Assembly: GCF_002135375.1 (NCBI RefSeq)
Contig: NZ_NEGH01000001.1
Location: forward strand, 124,001 to 188,000
Reading direction: 5' to 3'
Length of the DNA: 64,000 nucleotides
Origin: Acinetobacter sp. ANC 4558
Lineage (GTDB): Bacteria > Pseudomonadota > Gammaproteobacteria > Pseudomonadales > Moraxellaceae
Positions 17,447-29,802 of this stretch are shown here, piece after piece. Both the position numbers and the translations under genes were made by a program. The notes beneath the pieces are model-generated. The model worked only from the letters and a program-made list of their open reading frames with translations, did not search any database and was not told the DNA's origin. How positions within the stretch are numbered: position 1 is the stretch's first letter; every line of letters starts with the position of its first letter.

Positions 17447-18032
17447 ACGTTACTTTGGGTGCAGTCTGGGCAGCTTGTTCTGCACTAAAGTTTGCCTTTG
17501 TATCCATTCCAATCACTTTTGCAGTGATGTTTTGCGGAAATTGTCGAGTATAGGCATTAAAATCTTGTACTGTTGTTATATAACGATTACGTGCAACCGC
17601 AATTCTGTTTTCTGTTCCTTCTAATTGCACTTGTAAATCTTTAAATTGCTCATTTGCTTTTAAATTTGGGTAGTTTTCAGATACGGCAATTAAACGTGAT
17701 AATGCACTGGTCATTTGTGCTTGAGCTTCTTGGTATTTCTGAAATAAAGCAGGATCTTCTAAAACCTGTTTATCCACCTTGATTCCTGCAATATTGGCAC
17801 GAGCCTGAGTCACTTCAACCAATACTTTTTCTTCATGCTTCGCATAGGCTTTAACGACATTGACCAAATTTGGAACCAAATCTAAACGTCTCTGATATTG
17901 GTTCTGTACCTCTGACCACGCAGCATTTACGGCTTCATCTTTCACTTGTAAAGTATTATAACCACAACCACTTAAGCTTAATGTTCCTGCAATTGCCAGT
18001 ATAAGCATGCTCTTCTTTACTGGATTCATCAT
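17439..18032 (-). CDS. lemA: LemA family lipoprotein
   Basis: 197 residues. The N-terminus ends in the lipobox LSLSGCGYN (Cys about 23), so it is a lipoprotein. The rest is the LemA helical domain: VNAAWSEVQNQYQRRLDLVPNLV, then TSALSRLIAVSENYPNLKAN and NRYITTVQDFNAYTRQFP. LemA proteins often neighbour TPM proteins, as here. First gene of a three-gene operon. Its biochemical role is not established. Confidence 0.92.
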   Translation of the reverse strand: MMNPVKKSMLILAIAGTLSLSGCGYNTLQVKDEAVNAAWSEVQNQYQRRLDLVPNLVNVVKAYAKHEEKVLVEVTQARANIAGIKVDKQVLEDPALFQKYQEAQAQMTSALSRLIAVSENYPNLKANEQFKDLQVQLEGTENRIAVARNRYITTVQDFNAYTRQFPQNITAKVIGMDTKANFSAEQAAQTAPKVTFE

Positions 18033-18170
18033 CAGTTCCCCCTATTCATACGGTGTATTCAATTCATTTATTCTAACGAGTTTTTTTTAAATCTTTGTTA
18101 ATTTTATTTATACACTAAATTTAAACTTATAAATAAATCATATATTTATTTAATTTTTATATCTTTATAA

Positions 18171-18196
18171 ATTAAACCCACATCCGTGGGTTTAAT
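18171..18196 (-). terminator. Terminator after gltD
   Basis: Eleven-base stem ATTAAACCCAC / GTGGGTTTAAT with a four-base loop, 24 bases after the gltD stop on the minus strand. The U tract is short (TTTAATTT), so termination may be partial. Confidence 0.7.
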
Positions 18197-18219
18197 TGAA
18201 CCTATTTAACTTAAATTAT

Positions 18220-19704
<1,485 letters not shown>

Positions 19705-19727
19705 TGCCGTATATTTGAGTCGTGGAA

Positions 19728-22700
19728 TTATTGTGGATCTGCTTGTGTTGTTTTCAACAACGTCTGTAAATTGGCTGCTTTCGGTTTCACTAACCAAAAT
19801 TTACGGCTATAAAAATCAAATTCATGACGGATTTTATAGGCCCAAGCACTTCCCGTTTCCTTAATATGTTCATCAAGAATACGACCAAGAAACTCTTTAT
19901 GTTCTTCCATCGATTCAGTTGAAATACGGTTTAATTCAATCAGTTCATGATTATAGCGATCTACAAAATCATTATCTAGATCAAGCACATAAGCAAAACC
20001 ACCTGTCATACCTGCACCAAAGTTATGTCCAACTTTACCTAGGACAGTGACAATACCGCCCGTCATATATTCACAGCAGTGATCGCCTGCACCTTCAATG
20101 ACAGCAAAGGCGCCAGAATTACGAACAGCAAATCGCTCTCCTGCCGTACCTGCTGCAAATAGTTTTCCACCTGTTGCGCCATATAGACAAGTATTACCAA
20201 TGATTGCAGTTTCTTGTGTTTGAAATGGCGAACCTTGTGGCGGGAATATTGAAATTCGTCCCACCTGCCATACCTTTACCCACATAATCGTTCGCATCAC
20301 CTTCTAATCGGATATGTAACCCACCCGCATTCCATACACCCAGTGATTGACCTGCAGTCCCTGTTAAATTTACTTTTACAGGGTGTACATCCATACCTAA
20401 GTTACCGTAGCGCTTTGCAATTTCACCAGAAATTCGGGCACCAATGGAACGATCACAATTCCCAATGGTAAAACTGTATTCTCCGCCTAACGATGCTTCA
20501 ATCACTGGTAACATTTCAGCCACCATTTTTTCAGCAAGAATACCTTTATCAAATGGTTCATTTCCTTGCACTTCACAGTACTGTGCTTTACCTTCTGCTG
20601 CAGGGTGTGATTCAAGTAGCTTACTTAAATCCAGATGGGCATGTTTTTCTGTTTCGCCTGGTAACGTTTCTAATAAATCTGTACGGCCAATTAACTCTTT
20701 TAAACTTGCCACACCAAGTGCTGCCAACCACTCACGTGTTTCTTCCGCAATAAAATGGAAGAAATTGATGAGCATTTCTGGCTCGCCAATATAGTGCTCT
20801 TGACGTAAATGATCCTGTTGAGTTGCAACACCAGTAGCACAGTTATTTAAATGGCAAATACGTAAATATTTACAGCCCAGCGCAATCATTGGTGTCGATC
20901 CAAAACCAAAACTTTCTGCGCCTAAAATTGCAGCTTTAACGACATCTAAACCTGTTTTTAAACCACCATCTGTTTGTACACGAACTTTTCCACGTAAATC
21001 ATTCACCCGAAGTGCTTGATGTGCTTCTGAAAGCCCCAACTCCCAAGGCGAACCTGCATGGTGAATAGAAGATAATGGCGATGCTGCAGTACCACCATCG
21101 TAGCCAGAAATGGTAATGAAATCGGCATATGCTTTAGCAACACCTGCTGCAATCGTTCCAACACCTGGTTCAGAGACCAGTTTTACCGAAACCATTGCTT
21201 TAGGATTCACCTGTTTTAAATCAAAAATCAGCTGAGATAGATCTTCAATTGAATAAATATCATGGTGTGGTGGCGGTGAAATAAGAGTTACGCCTGGCAC
21301 TGAATAGCGTAAACGTGCAATTAGACCATTGACTTTACCACCTGGTAATTGACCACCTTCACCTGGTTTTGCCCCTTGTGCAACCTTAATTTGCAATACT
21401 TCAGCAGACGTTAAATATGCAGGCGTTACACCAAATCGCCCAGATGCAATTTGTTTAATTTTTGAATTACGAATGGTGCCGTAACGTGCAGGATCTTCAC
21501 CACCCTCACCTGAGTTTGAACGACCACCAATCGTATTCATGGCAATCGCGATTGCTTCATGTGCTTCAGGAGAAAGTGCACCTAAAGACATGCCTGCAGA
21601 ATCAAATCGAGGAAGAATATCTGCAACCGACTCTACATATTCAAGCGGAATAGCGTTTGTCGTTTTTAACTTAAATAAATCACGAATCGTTGCAATTGGA
21701 CGATTGTTGACCAATTCAGCATATTCTTTAAAGTCCGCATAATTACCAGAGCGTACCGCTTTATGAAGCGAATTAATGACATCTGGGTTGAATGCATGGT
21801 ATTCCTTACCAAAGACAAACTTAAGCATTCCACCTTGATCAATTGGCTTACGTGATTTCCATGCCAAATCTGCTAGTTTTTTCAAATCATTTTCAAGATC
21901 TGTAAATGTTGCACCTTGAATACGGCTTGGAACTCCGATAAAACACTTATTGACCACTTCATCTGAAAGACCAACGGCTTCAAAAAGTTGACCACCTCGA
22001 TAAGATGCGACGGTAGAAATACCCATTTTAGAAAGAACTTTTAAGAGCCCTTTATCAATTCCTTTACGGAAATTTGCCTGTGCATAAATTGGGTCACCCA
22101 ATAACTCACCTTTCGCAATTAAATCATTAATCACATCGTAAGCAAGGTAAGGATAGATTGCAGTCGCACCAAAGCCTAAAATGACTGCGAACTGATGTGC
22201 ATCACGTGCAAGCCCAGTTTCAACAATGAGATTAGCATCTGTGCGTAAACCCGCTTTAATCAAATGATGATGAACTGCACCCGTAACCATAGCCGCATTT
22301 GCAGGTAAATAGCCTTGACGAATTTTTTTATCAGATAACACCAATAATGTTTTGCCGTCACGAATTGCCTGAGCTGACTCTTCACAAATACGGATAATCG
22401 CTGCTTCTAAACCTTCAATTTCGATATAGTTTAAATCAATATCTGCAATCTCGTAGCCTTTACGACCTAAAGTGCGAATTTGATGCATTTTTGAGTTTGA
22501 TAAAACTGGGCTTGAAACAATTAAACGATCAGCATGTTCTGGTCCTTGCTCAAACACATTTTGCTCGCGACCAAAGCAAGTTTCGAGTGACATGACAATC
22601 GACTCACGTAGTGGATCGATTGGAGGATTTGTGACCTGTGCAAACTGCTGACGAAAATAATCTGTCACATGACGTACTTGACCAGACAATACTGCCATTG

Positions 22701-24210
22701 GCGTATCATCACCCATTGAACCCACGGCTTCTTGACCACTTTCTGCAATAGGGCGAAGTAATTGATCACGCTCTTCAAATGTCACCATAAACATTTTCTG
22801 TGCGGCTTTAAGATTCTCTCCTTTTAGGCCTTGATCACATAAATATTCTTCAAGTTCTGGGCTGCCTTGTACACGTAATGAATTTTCACGTAACCATTCA
22901 CGGTAAGGACGCATACGTTTAAGGTGATTACTTACATCTTGAGTATCAAGTAATTTTCCTGTGAATGTGTCAATAACAAGAATTTGACCTGGCCCTACAC
23001 GACCTTTCGAAATTACATCTTCTGGTTTATAACCCCATACTCCAATTTCTGAAGCTAAGGTAATATAACCATTTTTTGTAATCACCCAACGCGCTGGACG
23101 AAGTCCATTACGATCTAGCATACATATAGCATGACGACCATCTTGAATCACCAAACCTGCAGGTCCGTCCCAAGCTTCCATGTGCTTAGAGTTAAATTCG
23201 TAGAAAGCACGCAAGTCTGCATCTAAAGTTTCAACATTTTGCCATGCAGGTGGAACCAACATACGAAGCGCACGGAACAAATCCATACCACCACCGACAA
23301 GGATTTCAAGCATATTATCTAAGCTTGAAGAGTCAGAACCTGTACGGTTTACAATTGGATCAAGTTCAGTGAGTCCTGGTAATAACTCATTTTCGAATTT
23401 AGGTGTACGTGCCATTGCCCAGTTACGGTTTGCCGTAATGGTATTAATTTCACCATTATGGGCTAAATAACGGAATGGCTGTGCCAACGGCCAACGCGGT
23501 AAGGTATTGGTTGAAAACCGTTGATGGAACACTACAATATGTGAAGCTAAGCGCTCATCTGCAAGGTCTGTATAGAAGTCTGCAATATAAGCAGGCATCA
23601 TTAAACCTTTATATGTAATGACCGTTGAACATAACGTAGTTACATAAAAATAGGGATCATTGACCAATTGCTGTTCTGCACGACGACGTGCCATAAACAA
23701 TTTTCGGTTAAATTCAACTTCAGAAACTCCCATCGGGCAGTTCACAAAAATTTGTTCAAATGCAGGTAACGACTGCATTGCAATTGAGCCTAAAGCAGTA
23801 TTATCAGTTGGAACCACACGCCAACCAATAACACGGCAACCTTCTGCTTCAATTTCTTTGGTTAAAATTTGTTTTGCATTTAATGCAAGTTCTGCATCTA
23901 AACTGAGGAAAATAGTGCCGACAGCAAAAATTTCACTGAGTGTAATATCACTAATTTTTTTTGCTTCTTCACGAAAGAATGCTTTAGGCATTGCAAGTAA
24001 TAAACCACATCCGTCACCTGTCTTACCATCTGCGGCAATACCTCCACGGTGGGTCATACAACTTAAACTATGAATTGCAGTCTTGACAAGATCATGACTA
24101 GCATTACCCTGCATGTGGGCAATTAGACCGAAACCACAGTTATCTTTGAACTCATCCGGTTGGTATAAACCTTGAGTGGGAGCTACTGTATTAGGCGATG
24201 GCATGTGCAT
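19728..24210 (-). CDS. gltB: Glutamate synthase large subunit, interrupted by a 1-base frameshift
   Basis: Two frames cover one protein: 20194-24210 (residues 1-1338) and the continuation ending at 19728. They join at CCC 20260-20262 (GGG on the coding strand); dropping one base there restores [14 protein letters not shown], the expected GltB sequence, for a total near 1493 residues, the family length. The glutaminase Cys lies at residue 25 ([13 protein letters not shown]) after a short propeptide; MTHRGG, the FMN-barrel region with GGTAASP, and the [3Fe-4S] ligands in [12 protein letters not shown] are visible. The frameshift would remove only the last part of the C-terminal beta-helix GXGXG domain. 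It is either a base-call error or a real mutation causing impaired ammonia assimilation through GOGAT. Start ATG has an AAGGG site. Confidence 0.93.
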
Positions 24211-24652
24211 AGCGTACCCTTCTTTCTACTTTGCTCTTTCAAGCATTGAACATATCTAAATTCTATTTTGCGATACAGTCATTACTTCTCAAATGAAATA
24301 AGCGTTCACAAAATTTACTTTTATCATTAAGTTATTACTTAACTACTGTAATGTGAATGTATTTTTGTGACCATTGCGCACTTAAATTAAGCAGATCTAT
24401 AAATTAATTCACATATTTTTTGAGCATCTTGCGCCAAAATAGGGACAGATTTTGAGCTCATGCACCAAATAAGCAAAAATAATGCCAACTTCAAATATGT
24501 TGAATTAAGAACTAATATTCACCCTGTTATAGATCAATTTTAAAATAATAAAGCTAAAAACGATAAAAAAACGCACTATTAATGTGCAATTTTAGTAAAA
24601 CTTTTGAATAGATGCTTCATTTTAGCTCGACCAAACGAGCCAAATACGTACG
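24211..24652. other. Gap between gltB and the SPOR gene
   Basis: 442 AT-rich bases. The right end holds the terminator of the SPOR operon and a second small hairpin, GCTCG/CGAGC (24625-24640). The left part should carry the gltB promoter; I cannot single out convincing -35/-10 boxes or a nitrogen-control site. No coding sequence seen. Confidence 0.6.
24564..24587 (-). terminator. Terminator downstream of the pil-aro-SPOR operon
   Basis: On the minus strand GCAC-ATTAATA-GTGC is followed by GTTTTTTT, about 66 bases after the SPOR gene stop. The stem is short, the U tract strong. Confidence 0.65.
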
Positions 24653-25459
24653 TTATTCAGAGGTACTTGATGTATTGCTTGATTTCGGCGCAGATGGGGC
24701 ATTACTCTGGGTTTCTTGTACATCAATCACATTACCATCTCTATCTTTTTGAGTGATTGTCTTAGTTGTAGTTGGTAAACTTTGTTCCTGCGTCGCAATG
24801 GTTGGCTCAGGAAGCATTTCAATGGCTGGGATAATGGCTGGACTTAATTTAATTGAATAAAGTACATTGCTTACTCCAACTTCATCGGAACCGATATCAT
24901 TCACTTGGTTCGAAAAATCGCCAAATGTCTGTATTGATGGTTGAATTGAGCTTGGTAATGCAATCTCATTTTTTTCTAGTGCAGCTTCAGCTAAAGTGCG
25001 ATTCTTAAAATTGCCGTACAATAAAACATATTGCTCTTGAACCCCTTCTCCGCTTAAGCGAATATAAATAAACTGATTACGTGATTCTTGTTTTCTTAAA
25101 AAGTTTTTAATCACACTTTCTTTTGATGCTCTAAATAATTCAATGGTATAGTCTTGTTTATGCTCATTTAAAAACTTATTACCACGAAATTCAGCTTCAT
25201 GAACACCTGCAATTTTAATTCGTGTTGTATCCTCTAAAGGCTTTACAACATCAACTAAACCACCTAAATGGGTTGTTGCTGCTACTTTTTCAGGTTGAAT
25301 TTGAATTTCTATTTCAGGTTCTGGCTCTTTTTCAGGTGCTCGACCCATTTTACCGTCAGTCATGATCCAAAAGATGCCTGCACTAGACAGGCATAACACT
25401 CCACAAACAAGCCAAATAATAGATTGATTTTTTTGCCATTGTGATTGTGGAGTTGACAT
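24653..25459 (-). CDS. SPOR-domain inner-membrane protein (DamX-like)
   Basis: 268 residues. One membrane helix near residues 14-32 (SIIWLVCGVLCLSSAGIFW), an acidic/proline linker with Glu-Pro repeats (44-55), then a SPOR domain (about 95-180: DYTIELFRASKESVIKNFL, QYVLLYGNFKNRTLAEAAL). The Ser/Thr/Pro-rich C-terminus looks disordered. SPOR domains bind denuded septal peptidoglycan. The position right after aroB matches damX in enterobacteria, also a bitopic SPOR protein. I infer a cell-division or septum role; the exact orthologue is uncertain. Confidence 0.8.
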   Translation of the reverse strand: MSTPQSQWQKNQSIIWLVCGVLCLSSAGIFWIMTDGKMGRAPEKEPEPEIEIQIQPEKVAATTHLGGLVDVVKPLEDTTRIKIAGVHEAEFRGNKFLNEHKQDYTIELFRASKESVIKNFLRKQESRNQFIYIRLSGEGVQEQYVLLYGNFKNRTLAEAALEKNEIALPSSIQPSIQTFGDFSNQVNDIGSDEVGVSNVLYSIKLSPAIIPAIEMLPEPTIATQEQSLPTTTKTITQKDRDGNVIDVQETQSNAPSAPKSSNTSSTSE

Positions 25460-25466
25460 AAGACAC

Positions 25467-26549
25467 CTAAGTTTGTTGATTTTCTAATATCGCTTGTTTC
25501 ATTAAGTCGACATCAAATTCTTTTGTAATCACGGCTTGGCCGATTTTTTTCATCAGCACTAAACGTAACTGACCGTTCAATACTTTTTTATCATGTGCCA
25601 TATAACCTAAGAAATCATCTAATGGTATCTTAGGGCAAATGATTGGTAATTGAGCACGCGAAATAATATTCCGTGTCCGTTCTAAATCCTGTTGACTAAT
25701 CCATCCCATTCTACAAGATAAATCAGCTGCCATCACCATACCTATTGCAACGGCTTCACCATGAAGCCAATTACCATAGCCCAAATATGATTCAATTGCA
25801 TGCCCAAAAGTATGCCCTAAATTCAGCAAGGCACGCTCACCTTGTTCTTTTTCATCATTGGCAACAATTCTTGCTTTGTGAGCACATGAGCGATATACCG
25901 CCTCGGCAAGCAGTACTTCATCTCCCTGCACCAGTTTGTCCATATGTGTTTCAAGCCAAATAAGAAAATCTGCATCACCTAATAATGCATATTTAATCAC
26001 TTCAGAAAGACCTGCCGACAACTCTCTTGGTGCTAAAGTTTTCAATTGAGCCATATCAGCCATCACCACTTGTGGTTGCTGAAATGCACCAATCATATTT
26101 TTCCCAAGTGGGTGATTAATTCCAGTTTTTCCTCCCACACTAGAATCAACTTGGGACAAAAGTGTGGTCGGAATTTGTATAAAATAAACACCTCTTTGGA
26201 AACAAGCGGAAGCAAAACCTGCCATATCTCCAATCACGCCACCACCTAAAGCAAGAACAGTACAATCACGATTGAACCCAGCTTCCAACAAGGCATCAAA
26301 AATCAAATTAAGATGCGCAATATTTTTATATTTTTCACCGTCAGGCAAAATACATGTTGAAACTTTTTTCTCCAAAGCCTCTAGTGCAGCAATGTAGTTT
26401 TTTAAATATAACGGTGCAACTGTTTCATTGGTCACAATCATTACTTGCTTACCTTTAATATAAGGCTCAAGTAATTCTTTTGGATCCAAATGACTTCCAA
26501 TAAAAATTGGATAACGGCGATCACCGAGTTCAACATGTAAGGTTTGCAT
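25467..26549 (-). CDS. aroB: 3-dehydroquinate synthase
   Basis: Second step of the shikimate pathway: DAHP to 3-dehydroquinate, NAD+ and metal dependent. Started at 26549 ([15 protein letters not shown]), 360 residues; an in-frame ATG four codons upstream is possible. Typical motifs are PDGEKYK, the NAD-binding [27 protein letters not shown] and the metal-site HTFGHAIE and HGEAVAIGM. It follows aroK by about 20 bases in the pil-aro operon. Confidence 0.97.
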   Translation of the reverse strand: MQTLHVELGDRRYPIFIGSHLDPKELLEPYIKGKQVMIVTNETVAPLYLKNYIAALEALEKKVSTCILPDGEKYKNIAHLNLIFDALLEAGFNRDCTVLALGGGVIGDMAGFASACFQRGVYFIQIPTTLLSQVDSSVGGKTGINHPLGKNMIGAFQQPQVVMADMAQLKTLAPRELSAGLSEVIKYALLGDADFLIWLETHMDKLVQGDEVLLAEAVYRSCAHKARIVANDEKEQGERALLNLGHTFGHAIESYLGYGNWLHGEAVAIGMVMAADLSCRMGWISQQDLERTRNIISRAQLPIICPKIPLDDFLGYMAHDKKVLNGQLRLVLMKKIGQAVITKEFDVDLMKQAILENQQT

Positions 26550-26568
26550 GAAATCAACCATTTAACTT

Positions 26569-27111
26569 TTAAATTAATTCTTGAGAAACAATGAGATGTA
26601 AAATTCTCTGCGCTAAATCACGTGCAGCACCTTGATTTGTTTCAATAATATAATGTGCCACCTCACGATAAAGTGGGTCACGAATCGCTAATAAATCTTT
26701 GAGTTTTTTCTCAGGGTTTTCAACTTGGAGTAATGGCCGATTTTTATCTCTAAATGTCCGCTGCAATTGAATTTCAACGGGCGTAAATAAGTAAATGACA
26801 ATACCACGTTTATTTAAATATTCACGATTAGGAGCCTGAGTTACAGCACCGCCACCTGTTGCCAAAACAAGATTTTTTTGTAAAGTAAGTTCATCAATCA
26901 CCATTGTTTCACGTTGTCTAAATCCTTGTTCACCTTCTTTTTCAAAAATCCAAGGAATAGAAGCGCCTGTACGGGATTCAATTTCATGATCACTGTCTAA
27001 AAATTCTCGTTCCAATAATTCTGCCAAGTGGCGACCAACTGTAGTCTTCCCTGCTCCCATCGGTCCAACCAAATAGATATTTGGTAGCGTTTTAAACTCT
27101 TTGCTTAGCAA
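26569..27111 (-). CDS. aroK: Shikimate kinase
   Basis: 180 residues. Phosphorylates shikimate with ATP. The Walker A motif GPMGAGKTTVG is at residues 16-26, the shikimate-binding D-S-D at 38-40 (LDSDHEIE), Arg in FRQRET and GGGAV near 82-86. It starts 37 bases after pilQ and precedes aroB; the pilMNOPQ-aroKB order is standard in pseudomonads and Acinetobacter. Confidence 0.97.
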   Translation of the reverse strand: MLSKEFKTLPNIYLVGPMGAGKTTVGRHLAELLEREFLDSDHEIESRTGASIPWIFEKEGEQGFRQRETMVIDELTLQKNLVLATGGGAVTQAPNREYLNKRGIVIYLFTPVEIQLQRTFRDKNRPLLQVENPEKKLKDLLAIRDPLYREVAHYIIETNQGAARDLAQRILHLIVSQELI

Positions 27112-27148
27112 GGAGTCACCTATTAATTCTGTTTAAATTGAAAATATA

Positions 27149-29263
27149 TTAATGATTTCTTGAAAGAGTGTCATCAACTATTCGTGGCGTTATAAAAATC
27201 AATAGCTCAGATTGTTGATTTGTCTTCACACTGCTCTTAAATAAATGTCCAATCACAGGCAAATCGCTTAAAAATGGGACTTTTTCATAACTATTGGTTT
27301 TAGCATCATCAAAGATTCCCCCAAGTACCACAGTTTCACCATCATCAACTAAGACATTCGTTTCAATTTCATTGGTCTTCAGCGCATAACCTGCATCGGT
27401 TAATTGACCAACTGTGTCTTTTTGAATTTTAAGAGACATTTGTACTTTACCATCAGGGGTAATGCTAGGGGTAACTTCCAATTTTAAATTGGCATCCATA
27501 AATTCAGTTTTTGTTCCCGTATCGGCGCTCCAAGTTTGGTATGGCAGTTGATCGCCACGTAAAATATAGGCCTTTTGTTTATCACCAGTGAGCACTTTCG
27601 ATGCCGATAAAACCTCACCATAGCCATCGGCCTGCATCGCCGTAAGTTGTAAATTTAACATATAGTCAGAAATTTTTAATAATCCAAAATTAAATGTTCC
27701 GACTGCATTCGCGGCAGCTAAATCTATACCTAAATCAAAAGATGGTGAGTAATTTCCACCCCATACATTTGAACCCGGTTTATTTGGAAATACAGGATTA
27801 TTCCGTTGTAATCCCCATTTCACCCCTAATTCGCGAGTAAAATTCGTATCGGCGGTCACGACTCTTGCCTCTACCATTACCTGTTTTACTGGCACATCTA
27901 ATAGGTCGATCATTTTCCGAATTTTAACGATAAATGGTTCTGTATCATTCACAATCAATGTATTCGTCCGTTTATCTATAGAAATACTGCCTCGGCTACT
28001 CAACAAACTCTCATTATTTTTGTTGTCGTTCGAATTCGATAGATTATTATTGCTGGCAGTTTTATTCGATGTAATTAATTTTTCAATATCTTCAACTTTG
28101 GCATAACTCAATTGAATATATTCCGTTTGAATTGGGGCTAATTTAGTTTGCTGTTCAATCATTTTTGCTTGATCTTCATCAGCTTTTGCAAGCTCAATCA
28201 CGGGTGCAATCCAAATTACATTTCCACTACGACGCTTATCTAAACTTTTTGCTTTTAAAATAATATCTAATGCATGATCCCATGGAACATCTTTTAAACG
28301 CAGAGAAATATTGCCTCCCACACTATCAGATGCAACTAAATTAATATTGGTAAAATCTGCCAGTAACTGTAAAACACGACGTACTTCAATATCTTGAAAG
28401 TCGAGTGAAACCTTTTGTCCCGAATATGTATTTGTTGCACGTGATTTTGAAGGGTTTTGTGAATTTAAATTTTTTAAACTAATTGTCAATTTATTTTCAG
28501 CTTGGTAAGCCATATATTCATACCCCCCATTGGTCTGAATTGTAATCACCCCATTTGCACCATCATTATGTGCATCGACGGTTGAAACCAGTGTTGAAAA
28601 ATCATTAACATTCAGACGTCTTAATAAATGATTTGGGATCTTATTTCCTAAAAAGCGAGCAATAACTTTTGTTCCTTGTTGTTGTACATCAACTGGCGTA
28701 TCTGGATTTAATAGATCAATAACAATTTGCCCTTCTCCCTCTGTCCCACGCTGAAAACCAATATCAGAAATTCCCTTTAAGTTATTGGTGATATTTTTCT
28801 GCTTCGCTATTGCAACTGGTGTTCCTATTTTTTCTGGTTGAACTTTTAAAATAAATGTATTGCCTTCAACGCGTGTTGTGACATCACCCGCATTGGCTAA
28901 ATTAATTGTTAAACGTGACCGCTGATCATCTGAAGAAACATCAACCGAATTGACCTCATTTGTTGCAACTGCAATTGTATTTTGCTTTAAGTTCTGTTGA
29001 GCCTGATTAAAATCTAAAATCAATCTGGCAGGTTTTTCCAATTGATAAGCCGAAGGCTGAGGTGGTAAACCATTAAAAACCACTTGTATTTCTGTACCTT
29101 GCCCAGGAATTTGCATTGGAATAATATTGTTCATACTCACCTGAGCATTGCTCACCTGAATAACCGACAACGTAACTGTACTTAGTGTTAACTGCCCTAA
29201 TTTTAATAATGTATTCATTGTAGTGCGATCCCCAAAAATATAATTTTTCTCACTATTTTTCAT
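27149..29263 (-). CDS. pilQ: PilQ, type IV pilus secretin
   Basis: 704 residues. Outer-membrane secretin through which the pilus passes and DNA enters. After a signal peptide come two AMIN domains (about 45-250; peptidoglycan binding), an STN/N0 domain (SLDFQDIEVRRVLQLLADF), an N1 domain carrying an Asn/Ser-rich loop (about 400-420) and the C-terminal secretin barrel (VEARVV, VLGGIF, PFLSDLPVIGHLF). Two starts are possible: 29263, with an AGGAAAT site but 15 extra residues before the signal peptide, and 29218, which starts directly at the signal peptide with GGGGAT upstream. Last pil gene of the operon. Confidence 0.96.
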   Translation of the reverse strand: MKNSEKNYIFGDRTTMNTLLKLGQLTLSTVTLSVIQVSNAQVSMNNIIPMQIPGQGTEIQVVFNGLPPQPSAYQLEKPARLILDFNQAQQNLKQNTIAVATNEVNSVDVSSDDQRSRLTINLANAGDVTTRVEGNTFILKVQPEKIGTPVAIAKQKNITNNLKGISDIGFQRGTEGEGQIVIDLLNPDTPVDVQQQGTKVIARFLGNKIPNHLLRRLNVNDFSTLVSTVDAHNDGANGVITIQTNGGYEYMAYQAENKLTISLKNLNSQNPSKSRATNTYSGQKVSLDFQDIEVRRVLQLLADFTNINLVASDSVGGNISLRLKDVPWDHALDIILKAKSLDKRRSGNVIWIAPVIELAKADEDQAKMIEQQTKLAPIQTEYIQLSYAKVEDIEKLITSNKTASNNNLSNSNDNKNNESLLSSRGSISIDKRTNTLIVNDTEPFIVKIRKMIDLLDVPVKQVMVEARVVTADTNFTRELGVKWGLQRNNPVFPNKPGSNVWGGNYSPSFDLGIDLAAANAVGTFNFGLLKISDYMLNLQLTAMQADGYGEVLSASKVLTGDKQKAYILRGDQLPYQTWSADTGTKTEFMDANLKLEVTPSITPDGKVQMSLKIQKDTVGQLTDAGYALKTNEIETNVLVDDGETVVLGGIFDDAKTNSYEKVPFLSDLPVIGHLFKSSVKTNQQSELLIFITPRIVDDTLSRNH

Positions 29264-29280
29264 TCTTATTTCCTAATCTA

Positions 29281-29802
29281 TTAAGGCGATACCCCAATTA
29301 AAACCAAACTCCGAGGACGTTCTATATAACCTTCACGACCATCTGGAATAATTTCAATTAAATCAACTTGAGTTGGCGTAACTTTAATAACCCGCCCATG
29401 ATTCAAACCCAGATATCCGCCAACTTCAATTCGTTCAACCTCTTGATCTGGGGTTTGAATAAGTGCCAATATTTTCCCATTTTTATTTTTTAAACTTCCT
29501 TTCATGCTCAAACTTTCAAGTGCATAACTTTCTAAAGCTTGTAATGGACGCGTTAAATTGGGATACACTTTTCTCCCCCCCATTAACTTCAACTCTTCCG
29601 AAAGAGAATTTGGAATAAATGGACTACGTAATTGATGTGCTGAATATTCAAATATCGGTGCTGGCTCAAAAACAGGTGGTGGATCAATGGCTAAAGGTGG
29701 TTCCTTACGAATTTCTGCCATTTTCTGATTGACAATATCAATACGAGAGTCACAACCAGTGACGAACAATATGGTCAGAATTAAGAAAATCGATTGCTTC
29801 AT
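29281..29802 (-). CDS. pilP: PilP, pilus assembly lipoprotein
   Basis: 173 residues. Signal peptide ending in the lipobox FVTGCDSR (Cys 17), a proline-rich linker (PPLAIDPPPVFEPAP) and a beta-domain (about 75-170: SLSMKGSLKNKNGKILALIQ, VEVGGYLGLNHGRV-like stretch). PilP couples the inner-membrane PilMNO complex to PilQ. It overlaps pilO by four bases. Confidence 0.94.
   Translation of the reverse strand: MKQSIFLILTILFVTGCDSRIDIVNQKMAEIRKEPPLAIDPPPVFEPAPIFEYSAHQLRSPFIPNSLSEELKLMGGRKVYPNLTRPLQALESYALESLSMKGSLKNKNGKILALIQTPDQEVERIEVGGYLGLNHGRVIKVTPTQVDLIEIIPDGREGYIERPRSLVLIGVSP

Noticed and set aside
19728..20300. Separate gene for a 190-residue glutamate synthase alpha-like domain protein
   Set aside because: Its sequence continues GltB exactly after a one-base shift, and its first residues are out-of-frame translation; it is the gltB 3' end.
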